Below, in pieces: positions 11,484 through 23,174 of a DNA stretch of 64,000 nt (position 1 is the first letter of the stretch; each line of letters opens with the position of its first letter). The notes under the pieces were generated by a model. That model had not been told where the DNA came from and made no database searches. It saw nothing but the letters and a program-made list of their open reading frames with translations. Both the position numbers and the translations under genes were made by a program. This DNA comes from Heliocidaris tuberculata. Taxonomy: Eukaryota; Echinodermata; Echinoidea; Camarodonta; Echinometridae. The stretch covers positions 20,424,308 to 20,488,307 of the forward strand of contig CM046835.1 in the NCBI GenBank assembly GCA_025618425.1, read 5' to 3'.

Positions 11484-11944
11484 TTAACTCTTACCATGCT
11501 ATGGGCGGCAAATCCCGCCCAAAAATTTGAGTGTTGAACATTTTGTTTAGACTCAGAGGCCCGAATTCACAAAGGAGGTTTGGTTTAAACCATGGTTTAA
11601 ACCCCCTCCCGGTTTTTTTAAGCATACGTGCGCACAGAATCCGATCCAATCATATATTTTCTTTGAGTGCGCGCATGAGCAATGTGTGCTTATTTACGCT
11701 TATTTTAGTACGCTTACGCAGGTTTAAACCTTACCCATGGTTTAAACCTCCTTTGTGAATTCGGGCTAGAATGGCTTGAAAATTCTTCCTCATACAGAAA
11801 TCTGTGCCGTCAATATGTTTTTTCCATGTGCAACATATCTTTGCCCAGTTCGCTCAAGAAAAAACTCATTGAAAGTTAATATTTAACTCTTGAAAGTTCA
11901 TTTATGACATTTGCTCAAAAATCTGGTGTCATGGAAGGGGTTAA
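11484..11944 (-). mobile_element. TTAA-flanked family A element, interrupted by a nested fold-back element
   Basis: Reverse-complement relative of 1071-1312; for example both contain ACAACATATCTTTGCCCAGT (or its complement) and CTCAAGAAAAAACTCATTGA. It is split at 11559-11766 by a second inverted-repeat element. Outside the insert the copies align over their full length, including TTAA at both ends. It lies in the intron between exons 10972-11054 and 12088-12247. Confidence 0.75.
11559..11766. mobile_element. 208-bp fold-back element (GCCCGAATTCAC ends) nested in a TTAA element
   Basis: Ends are GCCCGAATTCACAAAGGAGG and its reverse complement, continuing as an imperfect inverted repeat through the GGTTTAAACCATGG palindrome, about 35 bp on each side. 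Flanking bases allow a 3-bp AGA target duplication (uncertain). No coding capacity. A typical miniature inverted-repeat element. Confidence 0.72.
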
Positions 11945-12087
11945 AACTCGACAGATTTTTGGCCATTAGTTGTAATGTTATTATTTGTTCTGTCTGTTGT
12001 TGGTGTCATCAGTATGACTGGAGTATAAGGATCAATTATCACGAGTATGAATGCAGATTATCATGGCTATGCATGTGCAGTACTCAC

Positions 12088-12247
12088 TCTCGACCATTGC
12101 GAAGGCATTCACGTATTCAAACGTGAGGATGGGCGTGGGCATCTCCCGCAGGAACTGCTTTAAGAGTCCGACTGCATCGTTTATCCGGAGATCTTCAAAG
12201 CTGAATTTGCCATCGTAGAAGTCCCGCTCGATCTCTTCCCTCAGTTG
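12088..12247 (-). CDS. ARHGAP18-like: ARHGAP18/28/40-like exon: RhoGAP domain core
   Basis: 160-nt exon entering in phase 0 and leaving in phase 1. The peptide starts QLREEIERDFYDGKFSFEDL and contains AVGLLKQFLREMPTPIL, then FEYVNAFAMVE. This is the RhoGAP region carrying the conserved Lys (LLK) and Arg (LRE) that contact the GTPase and stabilise the arginine finger loop, followed by the P-x-P-(I/L)-L turn. In the form starting at 20931 these are K190 and R194. The acceptor is TTTTTACAG and the donor GTGAGTAC. The exon is visibly more GC-rich than the intron around it, as expected for coding sequence. The assignment to RhoGAP is secure; placement in the ARHGAP18/28/40 group rests on this exon together with the preceding ones. 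Confidence 0.93.
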
Positions 12248-14780
12248 CTGTAAAAATAGTCATTCAGGAACAATCAAGAAGCATGATTTTTCTCATTCTG
12301 TTAAAGATAAAGTTGAGTTCTGGTCATGCCATTACACTGAGAAAGAAACTGCCTCAAAGAAATTGGGATCATGTATACATAAGAATTGGTGCAGACTCTG
12401 AGGTTTTGGCATCATCAAAATGATAAGAAATTGACCCAATCTCACTGGAAAGCACATGCACTGCACACAGAAATGGGTTTATGGGACTGCAAGCACATGT
12501 GGTATGAATGTTCGGTCCAAACATTTCAGCTATTCCTCGTCATATTTCAAATTGCAGCATTTGAAAAGCAATCCTTTTCAGGAGACATTTCTACTATGAT
12601 GTTCTTTTAAACTGACATAAAAGGAATGAGATAGCTCACAAATTATTTTTCACCTTTCCCAGAACTCAACCTTCTCATTAAAGCAGATAGTTCAGCAAAT
12701 AGATATAAGTCCATATTTTTTCTCTACATTTTTTACAAATAACAAAGAAAGTGCTGGTTGTGTAGATACTCTCCACAAAATTGCATGCTTTGCTTTCAGT
12801 ACACTAGCCCTGTTACCACACAACAAATTATGATACACAACTGTTCCAATGAGCAAGAGTGGTAGATGCTATAACCATGTACTTTGTGCATGTCTGTACA
12901 TTGAATAATTAATTTCACCTATTAGACTTCAATTTGTGAAATAATTGTACATGTGTGTCTTTTTTACAAATAAAGATGGAATTATAAAATTATAGCAGTG
13001 CTAAAAGTTTGTTCTGATTCAGATGGAATATTATTGGTCCTAATTAAATTCAATTGTGTTTAAAACATGTGCACATCATATCCACTACCTGAGAAATCAC
13101 TCATACATGTACATGTACTAACGCATACAAATGCAGAACGAAAAGGGAAGGATTCAATTCAAATCAGCTTTCTCAACCCACCACGAAACCTGTCCCCTGG
13201 GTAAAGAGCATCAAATACAGATTAATGCCTTCCTTCATGGCATTGCTATGGCTAGGCTCCAATCTCTACACATGTAACATTTCCACAAATCTATTTCCCT
13301 GTTCACTTTAACACACATCAACATGATTAAGTGTGACATCTCTTGACTCTGCCCAAATGTAGCCTTTCATCAAAGTGCAGTAATAAACAGAAACAAGGTT
13401 ATACTTCCTGTGGAAAATAGATCTTTTCCTATTTTCTCTAGCATCAAAGGGAGGAGCATTTCACTTTTCAGAGGGCTTTTCAATATTTTTCAATGCAATG
13501 ATTTAAAGAAAAAGAGTAATTAAATTTTTATTATGGTTGTTAGACCCCTATAACTTGTAAGTATTGTTTAAATAGGATATGAGATCAAAACTTACTGCTC
13601 TTATTAGGTTTAATGAAACAAGAGGTAAGACAGTCCATTAAACAGATGTGATATAATTTTCCAGAGCAACCTTGGAGTAAGAGTAATTCATGATATTTTT
13701 GCTTGCAAGAGAAAGATTCAAGGAAACATAGTTGAAAGCTTTAACCCCCCCCCCCCCCAATTATTAGCCTTTTTATGGAACTGAACATTCTCCTTAACAT
13801 TAGAGTCAGTTTCATTCTATAAAAGGAACAATATAATATCATAAATCTTCTATAATTGTCATAAAATCCTCAATGACAATTTTTCTAATCCAGAGAGATT
13901 ACCATAATGAACATGAATTAATGCCAACTTCACTGTTTTTCCCTCTCTAAACCTTCACAACCACCATACATCGAAGGATAAATACATTTCCATCAAATCC
14001 ACAAAACCCTGCTAATATGTCAATCACTTTTTCTTTTAATAAATATTTGGATGATCAACTCATGGTCATTTTACCGCACTCCCATCCCATTTTCCCCTCG
14101 ATGGTACATTACTCATTTCCTAATATCAGACTGCTGCATTCAAATTCTTTTCTTATGCACTGAATGAATCAGATATCCTCTCCAAATTGGCAACATCAAT
14201 TTTTTTCCTTAGACATTTGCATTATTCTTTTGAAACAATGACAATTGACATGTATCTAAAAATGAAAACATAGCTTATAGTACATGCATATTGCTGCGAA
14301 AAGAACCAAGTTTGTTGCACTAATACTTGTTCCGTATTTTTGCAAATGTTGCCAATTTAAAGATTTTAAAGCTATTCCCATACTTCTATTCAAGTAACTT
14401 TTATCTACTGCACAAAAAAGGGATACTAATATGATGTGCAGTGAATACAAAGTCTGAGTTGACAGATGTGTCAAAAAAAATAATTCACAATTTTCTCTGT
14501 CATATTGCACTTATAAACAGTGGTTTTTCTTTCCATAGTTGCATCCTGCATAACAAAATATCAAATACAGTGTAGGCAATTATGAGAGAGTGTTTTGCCA
14601 CTTCAGATGACCTGCCACGGGCTATTATTTCTGAGCTAAAAAACACTGATTCTATTTTTTTCAACTTCCTCTCCATCAGATCAAGGGGAGTTATCTGCAT
14701 AAAAAACTTGATAGACCCTGCTGCTATAACCCATCCAAGTCAACAGGAAATATTACTTTCTCTTGCCCACTGCACAGTAG

Positions 14781-15056
14781 CTGCTAATCAATGCAAGCTA
14801 TGACTGTTCACACTGCTCCATTGGTCATTACAACCTATAATGTATCATCAGACTCCCGTGTTCCAAAACTTTGTAAAAATGACTATGGGGATTTAATATT
14901 CTGAGAATGATGCAATAAAAACTGCTAATCAATGCAAGATTTCACACTGCTCCATTGGTCATTACAACCCTAATGTATGATCAGACTCCCATGTTCCAAA
15001 ACTTTTTAAAAGTGACTATGGGGATTTAATATTCTGAGAATGATGCATTAAAAACC
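14781..15056. repeat. Two-unit tandem duplication (141 + ~135 bp)
   Basis: CTGCTAATCAATGCAAG starts both units, at 14781 and 14922. CACACTGCTCCATTGGTCAT and GGGGATTTAATATTCTGAGA occur in both. The units are over 90% alike by eye, so the duplication is fairly recent. Intronic, between exons 12088-12247 and 16555-16632. Confidence 0.9.
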
Positions 15057-15238
15057 TGATCATATTTTGCACATATGTGGCCTGTGAACCGGTAGGGAGA
15101 GTGTTGATACAAAGGGCTGAAACTGTTCCACCAAATCATTGGCCTATTTATGATGTATTCTTTGTATTTGTTAGATTGTTGGATAACTAAAATACCGCCA
15201 AAAAAAATAAATAGTCAAGATGATGAATCTTCTTCTTC

Positions 15239-15338
15239 TTGTTTCGTTTTATTTTGTTTTGTTTTGTTTTGTTTTGTTTTGTTTGTTTGTTGTTTGTTTG
15301 TTGTTATTCTTTCTTCTTTTTTTTTTTTTGGGGGGGGG
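15239..15338 (+). repeat. (TTTTG)n microsatellite followed by T and G runs
   Basis: Pentanucleotide TTTTG units decay into TTTG and TTG, then a T-run and a G-run. The reading frame with repeated FVLFCFVLF is a translation of the repeat, not a gene. Confidence 0.9.
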
Positions 15339-16554
15339 TAATAACAGAAATTGTTCCTAAGAACTGGACAAAATCACACTATGTAATATGAAATTGTACA
15401 ATGTCTGCACTAATATCTAGTATTAAAATTGCAACCAAAAAGAATTAAGATACAAAGAAAAAAATAATCAATTCATTGCACAAGAATGAAATTCAGTTGG
15501 TAGTTATATGTACCTTTTTATGTAAAGTAAAAATCATTAAATGGTCAAAATGCCAATTTATAGCCGCTGTTTACATGTGGACACTGCATAAGGCATAATC
15601 AGACAATAGTGAGAACATATATAATCGGTACAATCAGTAATTTAGTGGACGTCAAAGCAGCGCTCAATGATTATTCTAAGGTCAGTTTGGCTGTTTTCAC
15701 AATTGTTGTATCATTCAAGGGAAACAATTAAAGGCAAAAACACCCTGGGTTGAAACAACAAATCCCAAACACACAGTAACACTTGATGGTATCTGTTTTT
15801 CTTGCATACAGATATAGGTCATTTCATTGTTTTACAGAGTCAAATTAGATTTCATTGTGTTTCTTACATATAAACTCCAACATCCTATGGACAGTGCTTT
15901 AACACATCATGACGAAAAAAGGTGCATTTTCCATTTTTAATTGACAAGACTTAGACTTACATTAATCAATAATCAATTTGAATTGAATACATCAACTTAT
16001 CGGTCAATCGAACAATAAATATTTCCATCCATCATGTCAATCCATCAATCAATTTGTCACTGGTTATGTACACTTTATGTCAGACAATGAAATAATTGGC
16101 AAATCTATTACTCAATCAATCTATTCATCTAACAATCGGTCAATAAAACATTCATTTCATCCATCCAACGCAACCATACATCAATCAATTAACCCAAAAC
16201 TCAAGTAATAAATCTGTCAGTCAATTAATTCATCTATACATTCATACAAAAACAAAAAACACAATTGCAAAGACTTTCAGAAAATCAACCTAAGGCATTT
16301 TCTATAGCCTTGTGCACCATGTCTTGAAATAAGCAAACATTACATTGACATATTACACAATAAGAACATGATTTCTATAGGCAATAATATAGGCCCATAG
16401 GGTAATGAAATTGCCCTGAGTTGACTTTCTTTTTAAAGTCTTTGCGATCAATAAAGGATCTGTCAATTCATCCATCAATTCTACAGTAATCAATAGATGT
16501 ATCAATTGACCAATTATTCTATCAATTCATCACTTTAATGTTAATCTAAATTAC

Positions 16555-16632
16555 CTTTATTCTTGCTGATGAGCCTGGTACTCTCAATACTCCTTCTTCA
16601 CGTAGACCGTGTATTTCTAAGTAGCTTATTAA
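16555..16632 (-). CDS. ARHGAP18-like: ARHGAP18/28/40-like exon: RhoGAP arginine finger
   Basis: 78-nt exon, phase 0 at both ends, 26 residues: LISYLEIHGLREEGV followed by LRVPGSSARIK. The block GLREEGVLRVPG is the RhoGAP signature G-L-x-x-E-G-(I/L/V)-(F/Y/L)-R; its second Arg (R151 in the form starting at 20931) is the arginine finger inserted into the GTPase active site. The finger is present, so the domain is predicted to be catalytically competent. The acceptor is TTCCATCAG, with a clear pyrimidine stretch, and the donor is GTAATTTAG. Skipping this exon would keep the frame but delete the finger. Confidence 0.93.
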
Positions 16633-18333
16633 CTGATGGAAGAAAACAAACAAACAAACAAAATATCATAACAACACCTGTAGCAAAAACAACAAAATCA
16701 TCTATGAAGTATGGATGTATGGGGGGAAAATACAATTTTCATTCAAATATACTAAAAAATGCAATTGCCTTCTAGAAGTGAATGAAAGCATTTTTTGTAA
16801 ATATCATCTGGGTGTTTCTTAAATAAATATGTTAATGTAATACAATCTGGCGAGGTTTTTGAATGTTCAGGTGGAGCTGCTTGAAGAATGTGCATAATAG
16901 AAGGTGGTATGTGTGCATAGACTGTATAGTTTTGATTTTTTTTCTTCTTCCTAGAACGATGTAAAATGAACTTTTTAAAATCGTAAGTTATTAAAATATT
17001 CTGTCATGGATTATTCATCCTTCACGAATATATGTCTGCCAACAAATCATAGTCTTTTTCTCAAGGTTAATAATACGACTTTCATGAAATTGTTACAAGC
17101 AGGAAATTGCAGCAGTGTTCAAGATGCATTTAGTGTGGCCTCATGTCATTCTCAATGTAATGGAATGCATTGTGCACCAAGTTTCCCTTACACTCTACTC
17201 TAAACCATACATTCTATAAAAGAACAAGTGAGGATCTTTCCCTTACTACCTAATGTCAATAGCCTTGACTATACCTAGGTCATTTTCATGACCATGGGCA
17301 GTATTATTTATCAGGGTGGTTTCAAAACAAACATGTTTCATTTCAAACAATCACCAGGGGCAACAATGTATACAAGTAAGAATACTTAGAGGTCTTCTCT
17401 GAAAGATTTGTTTAGTTAAGATACATAGCCAACTTCGAGTATCATTAATATAGAAGAACTTATTGAATTAAAAATACATAATGTATTAATATGAAAATAA
17501 ACTTCTTTTACTACCTTCCTGTTTCAGGCAATTTTTCCTCCCTTTTATATACATGTAAAAATAGGGCTTTAATGAAACTGAATATGGCTGACCCCAAAAC
17601 AAACCATGGTAACCTTAGGGCCGGGGATTAATATTACCCCTAATTTGAAATGTATTATGAGCCTAATGTTCATTGTATAACTACAAGGCTAGAACCCCAA
17701 TGCTGGATTATTTCAGCAAACATGTACTGGCCCATTGAACAATATTATCCGGGAAGACAAACACTCTGTCAAAACACTTATCAGATGCCAATGTTTCTAC
17801 CAATGCCATGTCATGTGTAAGGTGGTCACGTTCTGGTAAACATTAGATCATAGCTAGATCTTTAACAGGTGTTGAACCTGACCAGTATATGCCCATCCCA
17901 TCCAACTTAAAGGCCCTAACTTACCCTCTCATTTCCTCCATCAAATTTCTTCCCATAGAAAAAAATAGTGGAAATATTTCGCATTCACTACTCTTGTTGT
18001 TCTATATATAGAATTTAAAACAAACATGCATTTCTAATGTGATTTGAAAGGAAAACTTTGCAAATGTACCCCTAAGGACAAGAAACATAAGCATCAGGTC
18101 AACTATCTTATCCCATTTTCAAGAAAAAGTTGAAAATGTCATACTTCAATACATTATTGCATGTAACCCCAACAACTATCTTCACTTGCCCCTAAATTTG
18201 AAAGTCTTTGCTCTTTACCAAATCTAGCAGGGGTATTTTCAGTCAGCTTACCGACAAATAAATTTTGGTTTCAATCCGCATGCTAAAGAATGAGAGCGTA
18301 TATTACATGCTTTATTCCTAATTGAATACTTAC

Positions 18334-18425
18334 TTTCTGAAGAAAGAGCGGTGTAGTTGTTTCAGGACTCCACATTCTATCATTGGCAATGAGGTTCCTG
18401 AGAGGGACACCAAATACACCATGCT
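18334..18425 (-). CDS. ARHGAP18-like: ARHGAP18/28/40-like exon: start of the GAP domain (GVFGVPL block)
   Basis: 92-nt exon entering in phase 1 and leaving in phase 0. It encodes HGVFGVPLRNLIANDRMW and then SPETTTPLFLQK. GVFGVPL followed by a ten-residue acidic/basic linker and a P-L-x-x-Q-K helix is the conserved entry into the GAP domain in ARHGAP18 and ARHGAP28. The acceptor is TTCATTTCAG and the donor GTAAGTATTC, both strong. The codon split with the previous exon gives Glu before HGVFG. The segment length matches the vertebrate family to within a residue or two. Confidence 0.92.
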
Positions 18426-18810
18426 CTGAAATGAAGTGAAAATCAAGTAACATTTAGATAAATATATAAATGTAGGTTAGAAATGACTACATCTATAAAT
18501 TCTAATTTGAATATTTTTCTATGCCCAGGAAAGCTAGACCAAGGGACCTACATGTAAATGCATAGGACCACTGTACCAGATATAACAGAGGTGCTGTTAC
18601 AGTGGTAATTTTATAAAGAGTATGCTCCTGGGCTAAGGATCGTCTGGTCCAGGGCCTCATAATGCAAAGCTTAGCAATTAATCACATGATCAATCAATCA
18701 ATTGTATAATGGATACTTTACAATCAACTGCATATAAAATGACATCGCAATCAATCATAAACTGTCAATCAATAACTACATGTAACTTATTTTTTGTGTT
18801 ACAGGGCCCT

Positions 18811-18959
18811 GGGCCCTCTTGCATAAAAAGTTGCGATTAAACGCAACTCAAAAAATTAAACGCAAGTCCCAAATACGCGATCCTGATTGGGTGAAAACCG
18901 AGTTGCGTCTAATTTTTTTGAGTTGTGTTTAATCAAAACTTTTTATGCAAGAGGGCCCT
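18811..18959. mobile_element. 149-bp fold-back element in the intron between exons 16555-16632 and 18334-18425 flank
   Basis: It lies between the exons at 18334-18425 and 19127-19295. The ends GGGCCCTCTTGCATAAAAAG and CTTTTTATGCAAGAGGGCCC (here CTTTTTATGCAAGAGGGCCC with one or two mismatches inward) form an inverted repeat of about 45 bp per arm, through GTTGCGATTAAACGCAACTC. The centre is only about 55 bp. Same GGGCCC-ended class as 4194-4331. Confidence 0.7.
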
Positions 18960-19126
18960 GGTAGGATACAGTTATACACAACAGATAACTTTTATAATAG
19001 AGCTCTTAAAAACAATATCAATATTTTAGAATTAACCTGGTAACTACTGACTTGTTTTATTCTCATAGCCTTAATACAGGAACCACCCAGTTCCTGAAGG
19101 CGATGGGTTAAGATTACCATTATTAC

Positions 19127-19295
19127 CTTTGACTCTCCTCTTAGTTGATTTTCTGACTGGTTCAAACTCGATGCCCATCCTATCAAACATGGCCGTCAGC
19201 TCTATCAGGGCAATCTTTCTTACTTTATCTACATCTTTCCCCGAGAGGAATTCCACTGGGGTCGTACCCTGTGCATCTTTGGCAATAGTGATATT
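19127..19295 (-). CDS. ARHGAP18-like: ARHGAP18/28/40-like exon: pre-GAP IALIELTA block
   Basis: 169-nt exon entering in phase 0 and leaving in phase 1. It encodes NITIAKDAQGTTPVEFLSGK, then DVDKVRKIALIELTAMFDRM and a basic stretch ending STKRRVK. The helix KVRKIALIELTAMFD is a hallmark of the ARHGAP18/28/40 subfamily (ARHGAP18 has a near-identical LALIELTALYD motif) and separates this gene from other RhoGAPs. The acceptor is CTTTTCAG at 19296-19303 and the donor GTAATAATGG. A degenerate ~115-bp tandem repeat begins directly at the acceptor (19297-19565). Confidence 0.92.
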
Positions 19296-19296
19296 C

Positions 19297-19565
19297 TGAA
19301 AAGATTAAAACAGATCGCAAAGGAATATAACAATATGAAAATATCTTTCACAGAGACAAGAATTGTTACTTTGTAAAAGAGGATTGCAATTTTCCATGAT
19401 AATACTATGAAGAACAAAATCAAATGAGATCAGAAGGGAATATGTAATATGAAAAAATCTTTCATACAGATGAAAGTAGTTGATTTTTAAAAGGGAATTC
19501 CAACTTTTGCATAGCAATACCTGAAAAAGAACAAAAGCAGATCATAAGAGAGTATCAAAAGATAT
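19297..19565. repeat. ~115-bp tandem repeat abutting the IALIELTA exon
   Basis: Two full units (19297-19405 and 19406-19520) and a partial third (19521-19565). Shared blocks include AAAACAGATCGCAAAGGAAT / AAATGAGATCAGAAGGGAAT / AAAGCAGATCATAAGAGAGT and AATATGAAAAxATCTTTCA. The repeat starts at the acceptor of exon 19127-19295, so it supplies the splice-site context of that intron. Confidence 0.75.
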
Positions 19566-19857
19566 TATTATTCAGCTTGAACACCTTCCGAGAGAAATTG
19601 TTCAGGTTTATTAGAATGTACCATCAGCATGGTATTGTAAAAAGAAAAGAAAAAAAAAAACCATCAGCATCTATGGACATGCAATTGGGTATTAAATAAT
19701 TATCCAAATTAGATTACAAATCATGCAATCATTTGTAGTTTAAACCTGTTTACAAGCACATTTTTGGCATTGAATTTAACAACTGCTTACTGCCTACATG
19801 TAGATCTGATATTTGGTGTCAAATAGAGGTCACCGAAAAACCAATGAAACTACTTAC

Positions 19858-19929
19858 TGGTAGGGTTGTGGCGAGGTTCTTGAATAAATCTTCTTGTCTT
19901 AAAAACACATCGTCAGCACCATGCAGGTC
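19858..19929 (-). CDS. ARHGAP18-like: ARHGAP18/28/40-like exon common to all alternative 5' ends
   Basis: 72-nt exon, phase 0 at both ends, 24 residues: DLHGADDVFLRQEDLF then KNLATTLP. The acceptor is GATATGTAG and the donor GTAAGTAGTT. It joins in frame to the IALIELTA exon at 19127-19295. Three different upstream exons in the window end in phase 0 (donors at 36393, 31067 and 20863) and could each splice to it, so it is the natural common exon. The sequence is not diagnostic alone; it occupies the place where vertebrate members carry the 'PDVRDIF'-like segment, and DDVF may correspond to it. Confidence 0.82.
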
Positions 19930-20862
19930 CTACATATCAAACAAATGAAAGAAAAAAAAGAATGAATTGTACTATTCGGATTCACTTTGAAAGACAAAGT
20001 ATTAAGACTAAACATGAAATCTCTGAAAAAGAATAAGCCCAGAGCATGATGATGTGAAAGCTTTCCACAAACCAAACATCTAATGAAGTAATTCTGCATC
20101 AAGATACTATTTAACATTCTGAAATGGTAGTTAAATGTTCTATCAAGTTGTCTGAGAATGCAAGAATATAAGAAACCACACCTAAAGTTTGAAGTACTAA
20201 TACCTTTCAAAAAGAATTTTAAAAATTACAAGAAAGTAACAGCATTTATCAAACCATGTCTTCTGAGTCCATTGGTAAATGTACAATTTATGGGCTAGGA
20301 AATAAAGGAATTAAACACTATTCTTTTTACTGCTGATAGAACTGATTTGAAATAGCCTGTCTCACTACAAGTGGAATTATCAATGCATTTATCAGTCCAT
20401 TCAAACTTTGTTAAATTAGTTTTATCAACTTTTTCTAATTGATGAGAATCAAATGTGAAATTTCAATGAGCAATGATATATTACTCAGACAATGGGAGGT
20501 ATGAGAAAAATCCATTTAAAAAAAGCTACAGAGATTTGAAAAGACAAAAAAAAAAAGAAGAAAAAGCAACAGATATCCAAAACAATAGTATTCTTTGACA
20601 TGCAACAGAGTAGATAAAATATATGTATCTACACACAACTAATATCAAGGCACATATCAATTTTATAACATAATGTACCTGTACATGTAAAAAGGATATA
20701 AACACAAAAATGGAATTCATATTTTCTCCACAAAATAATACTGAATACAATTTTACTGCGAGTCCTGATGAAGTACAGTATGTAGAAAAACCTAAAATGG
20801 TAGTTAAAACAGATTTTCGCAAAATACTATCTTCACAAAAATACAATGAAAATATATTTTAC

Positions 20863-20931
20863 CTGCACTCTTGATTTTGATCTCTTTCTAGAGAGAAAAC
20901 TGCACAGCCCGAGCATCATTTTGGTAAACAT
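20863..20931 (-). CDS. ARHGAP18-like: Candidate alternative first coding exon (short N-terminus) of the ARHGAP18/28/40-like gene
   Basis: 69 coding nt from an ATG to a GT donor (GTAAAATA), ending in phase 0 and so compatible with the exon at 19858-19929. The 23 residues are MFTKMMLGLCSFLS then RKRSKSRVQ: a short hydrophobic start followed by a basic run. An in-frame TGA lies 18 bases upstream of the ATG, so this reading frame begins here unless it is spliced from further upstream. A pyrimidine stretch and a possible AG upstream mean an internal exon is conceivable, but its phase would not fit any upstream donor I see. No homology supports it; the evidence is position, phase and donor. Confidence 0.55.
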
Positions 20932-22495
20932 TGACGAGTGACTTATATATCACAAGAGATAGACAGGAGACACAATTAGAAACAGAATGATTTCATGGGC
21001 ATAATTCCTGGCGTATAATCCTTATAATCCTATTATGAGGCAATCTGGAACAGGAGGGAAACCTGAAACCGTTGATTGCTTAACAGCACACAGAGATATG
21101 ATGGTGGGGGTTCTGGATGCATCCAGCAAGACAGTCTCTTAAAACAGAATAATTTCAAAGAATCTTAAACCAGGGTGACCATGTGTTTGGTGAACAACGA
21201 ATCTTTCCCAAGCTACATGTAGTTGGAAGAGATTTCCTCCATAAATTCCAAGAATACATAAGTAGTGAAGAACAACAAATGTTTCCAAAGCTGGTACTTC
21301 TACATGCTATCTTGACCTACAGATATTCTTCAAAATGAATATGAATTCACAAACAGCAATTCTTCATAAAAGTACTTCAATATAGTGATTCAGATATTCT
21401 GTAAATCTTGAAGAAGACACAAGCCAATGTGAACAAAAAATCTTAACAAAATTTGTTTAAATTTTGTCCTGCAGACTTAAATTGGTCCCTAAAATGATGA
21501 TTCAAACTTCATGCTACCATTGCTAATCTTTTTCCAATGGGTACGTGTTTCAACACTGGCACTCTCAAATACTCCACCATAATGAAGAAAGATCAGGCTG
21601 CTCTGAGTAATGCCAATGGATTGATCCAGTCTCGTCCAAGTCAACTGTTCATGTGATATCGATTCTCCAAGCTACCAGTTGCACAATGACAATCAATTGC
21701 AATAAACCTGCAGCTTTACAGTGAAGCCAATCTCAAGTATCACTCTTTGGCAATGTTCTATCAGAATTTCCTCATTGGTTTGACAAGGTTAACAGAGTGC
21801 AGTATTTAACCAACCTATGGGCCGAGTGGTTAATAACAGCCTCGATCACAATGCCTATTTCAAAAGACACAGGAATTAAATATCCAATGTCTTCCTGAAC
21901 AATATGGTATTCACTCTTCATCAAAAGTGGATGGGTCATGAAGATGTCTGGAATTAGATTCTTATTTCCTTGACCGTTGTTCACCTCTGAAGAAGTCCAG
22001 AAACCACTAGTAACCCACAGTGTCCATGAAGGAAGCTCAAGAAAATCCTAAGAAATTCGACATGCTAGAACATGTCAAACAGGAAAATCATATCCATACC
22101 ATAGAATAAACACTGTAAAACCCTACAAGGAAGACAAAAATCTCATCGAAACTCTGAAGGCTGCAAAGAAAATAGGTAATCGACTAGTATCGATGAGCCA
22201 AACTTGTTCCAAATAAAGGCAAATATTGAGTGCTCTGTTGATAAAATAGGAAATTAAAGAGCGACACAGTAGAGCGGCTGATGTACGTGTAGGGCGAGAG
22301 ACAATGTAATGGAAGTGTGAAAGGAAATGGGTGAGGGTTGGTAGTTAAGCCCAGAGGTACCCGGCTGATAGCACCACATGTCATAGAGGGGCTTCCTAAG
22401 ATGCAGGATGTATACTACATAAAGGTCAAATCAACTTGGTAGAGAACTGCTGATTAATATTTATCTAGTTTCATTTTACCTCAAAGGGAAATTAC

Positions 22496-22570
22496 TGTGA
22501 TTATTGTATCAAGGAGTTACTAGGCTAGCTTGAAAAGTAACTCCTTGATTGTACTAGAATCATCATCATA
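22496..22570. repeat. Hairpin with ATCAAGGAGTTACT arms
   Basis: ATCAAGGAGTTACT and AGTAACTCCTTGAT are perfect reverse complements separated by 14 bases. Pairing extends imperfectly outward (GATTATTGT against ACTAGAATC). It probably derives from a small inverted-repeat element; no transcription unit is evident. Confidence 0.6.
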
Positions 22571-23174
22571 ATTACCATGCTTCATGGTGGTTTCATATCT
22601 TTGTGACAAAATGTAGGCCTCCATATAGTCTTAGGTTTACATGTACCTTCTTGGGATGAAATTTTGTCAAAAATTTGAAAAGAGGCTCTCACCTATTGAA
22701 AATAGCCCCCCCCCCCCTTTGAAAAGAGCCTCCCACATTATATATGTACATGTATATTGAAGGCTGATAGAGCAGATTTCAAATTCAAAATGACAGAGTA
22801 GGATAGGGCCTAAAAGGGCTGATGAGCTTACAGGTCAGATTATACACCTGTTGTGCATTCAGTTGCGAGCTATCATAAGTCGGAAAGTGACTGTCTTACA
22901 CATGACATGGCAATGGTAGAAGCATTGACATCTGACAAGTACATGTATTTTGACAAGAGTGTTTTTATTCCAGGATAATTTTGTTTAATGGAGCAGTACA
23001 GTTGCTGAAATAATCCTGTGGTGGGGTGCACAAGAAGTGCTAGGTTCCCTTGAGTGACAAGGGTACATACATAGTGATTTGGTTTGGTGGTCTGACAGAT
23101 ATGACAGTTAAGAGAACTGTTTAGCTGTGTAAACAAGATTTGAAATCTGACAATTAACCGATGCATTCATAATA

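Larger units (their letters stand above)
12248..16554. other. 4.3-kb intron of the RhoGAP gene
   Basis: Contains the duplication at 14781-15056, the TTTTG microsatellite and a C-run at 13746-13758. From 15960 to 16250 and 16440 to 16530 there is a stretch rich in ATCAATC/CATCCATC words, a decayed tetranucleotide array. No exon seen. Confidence 0.7.

Noticed and set aside
20526..20846. 106-codon Phe/Cys-rich minus-strand frame
   Set aside because: A/T-rich composition translated as Phe/Leu/Ile/Cys; it lies in the intron between exons 20863-20931 and 19858-19929.
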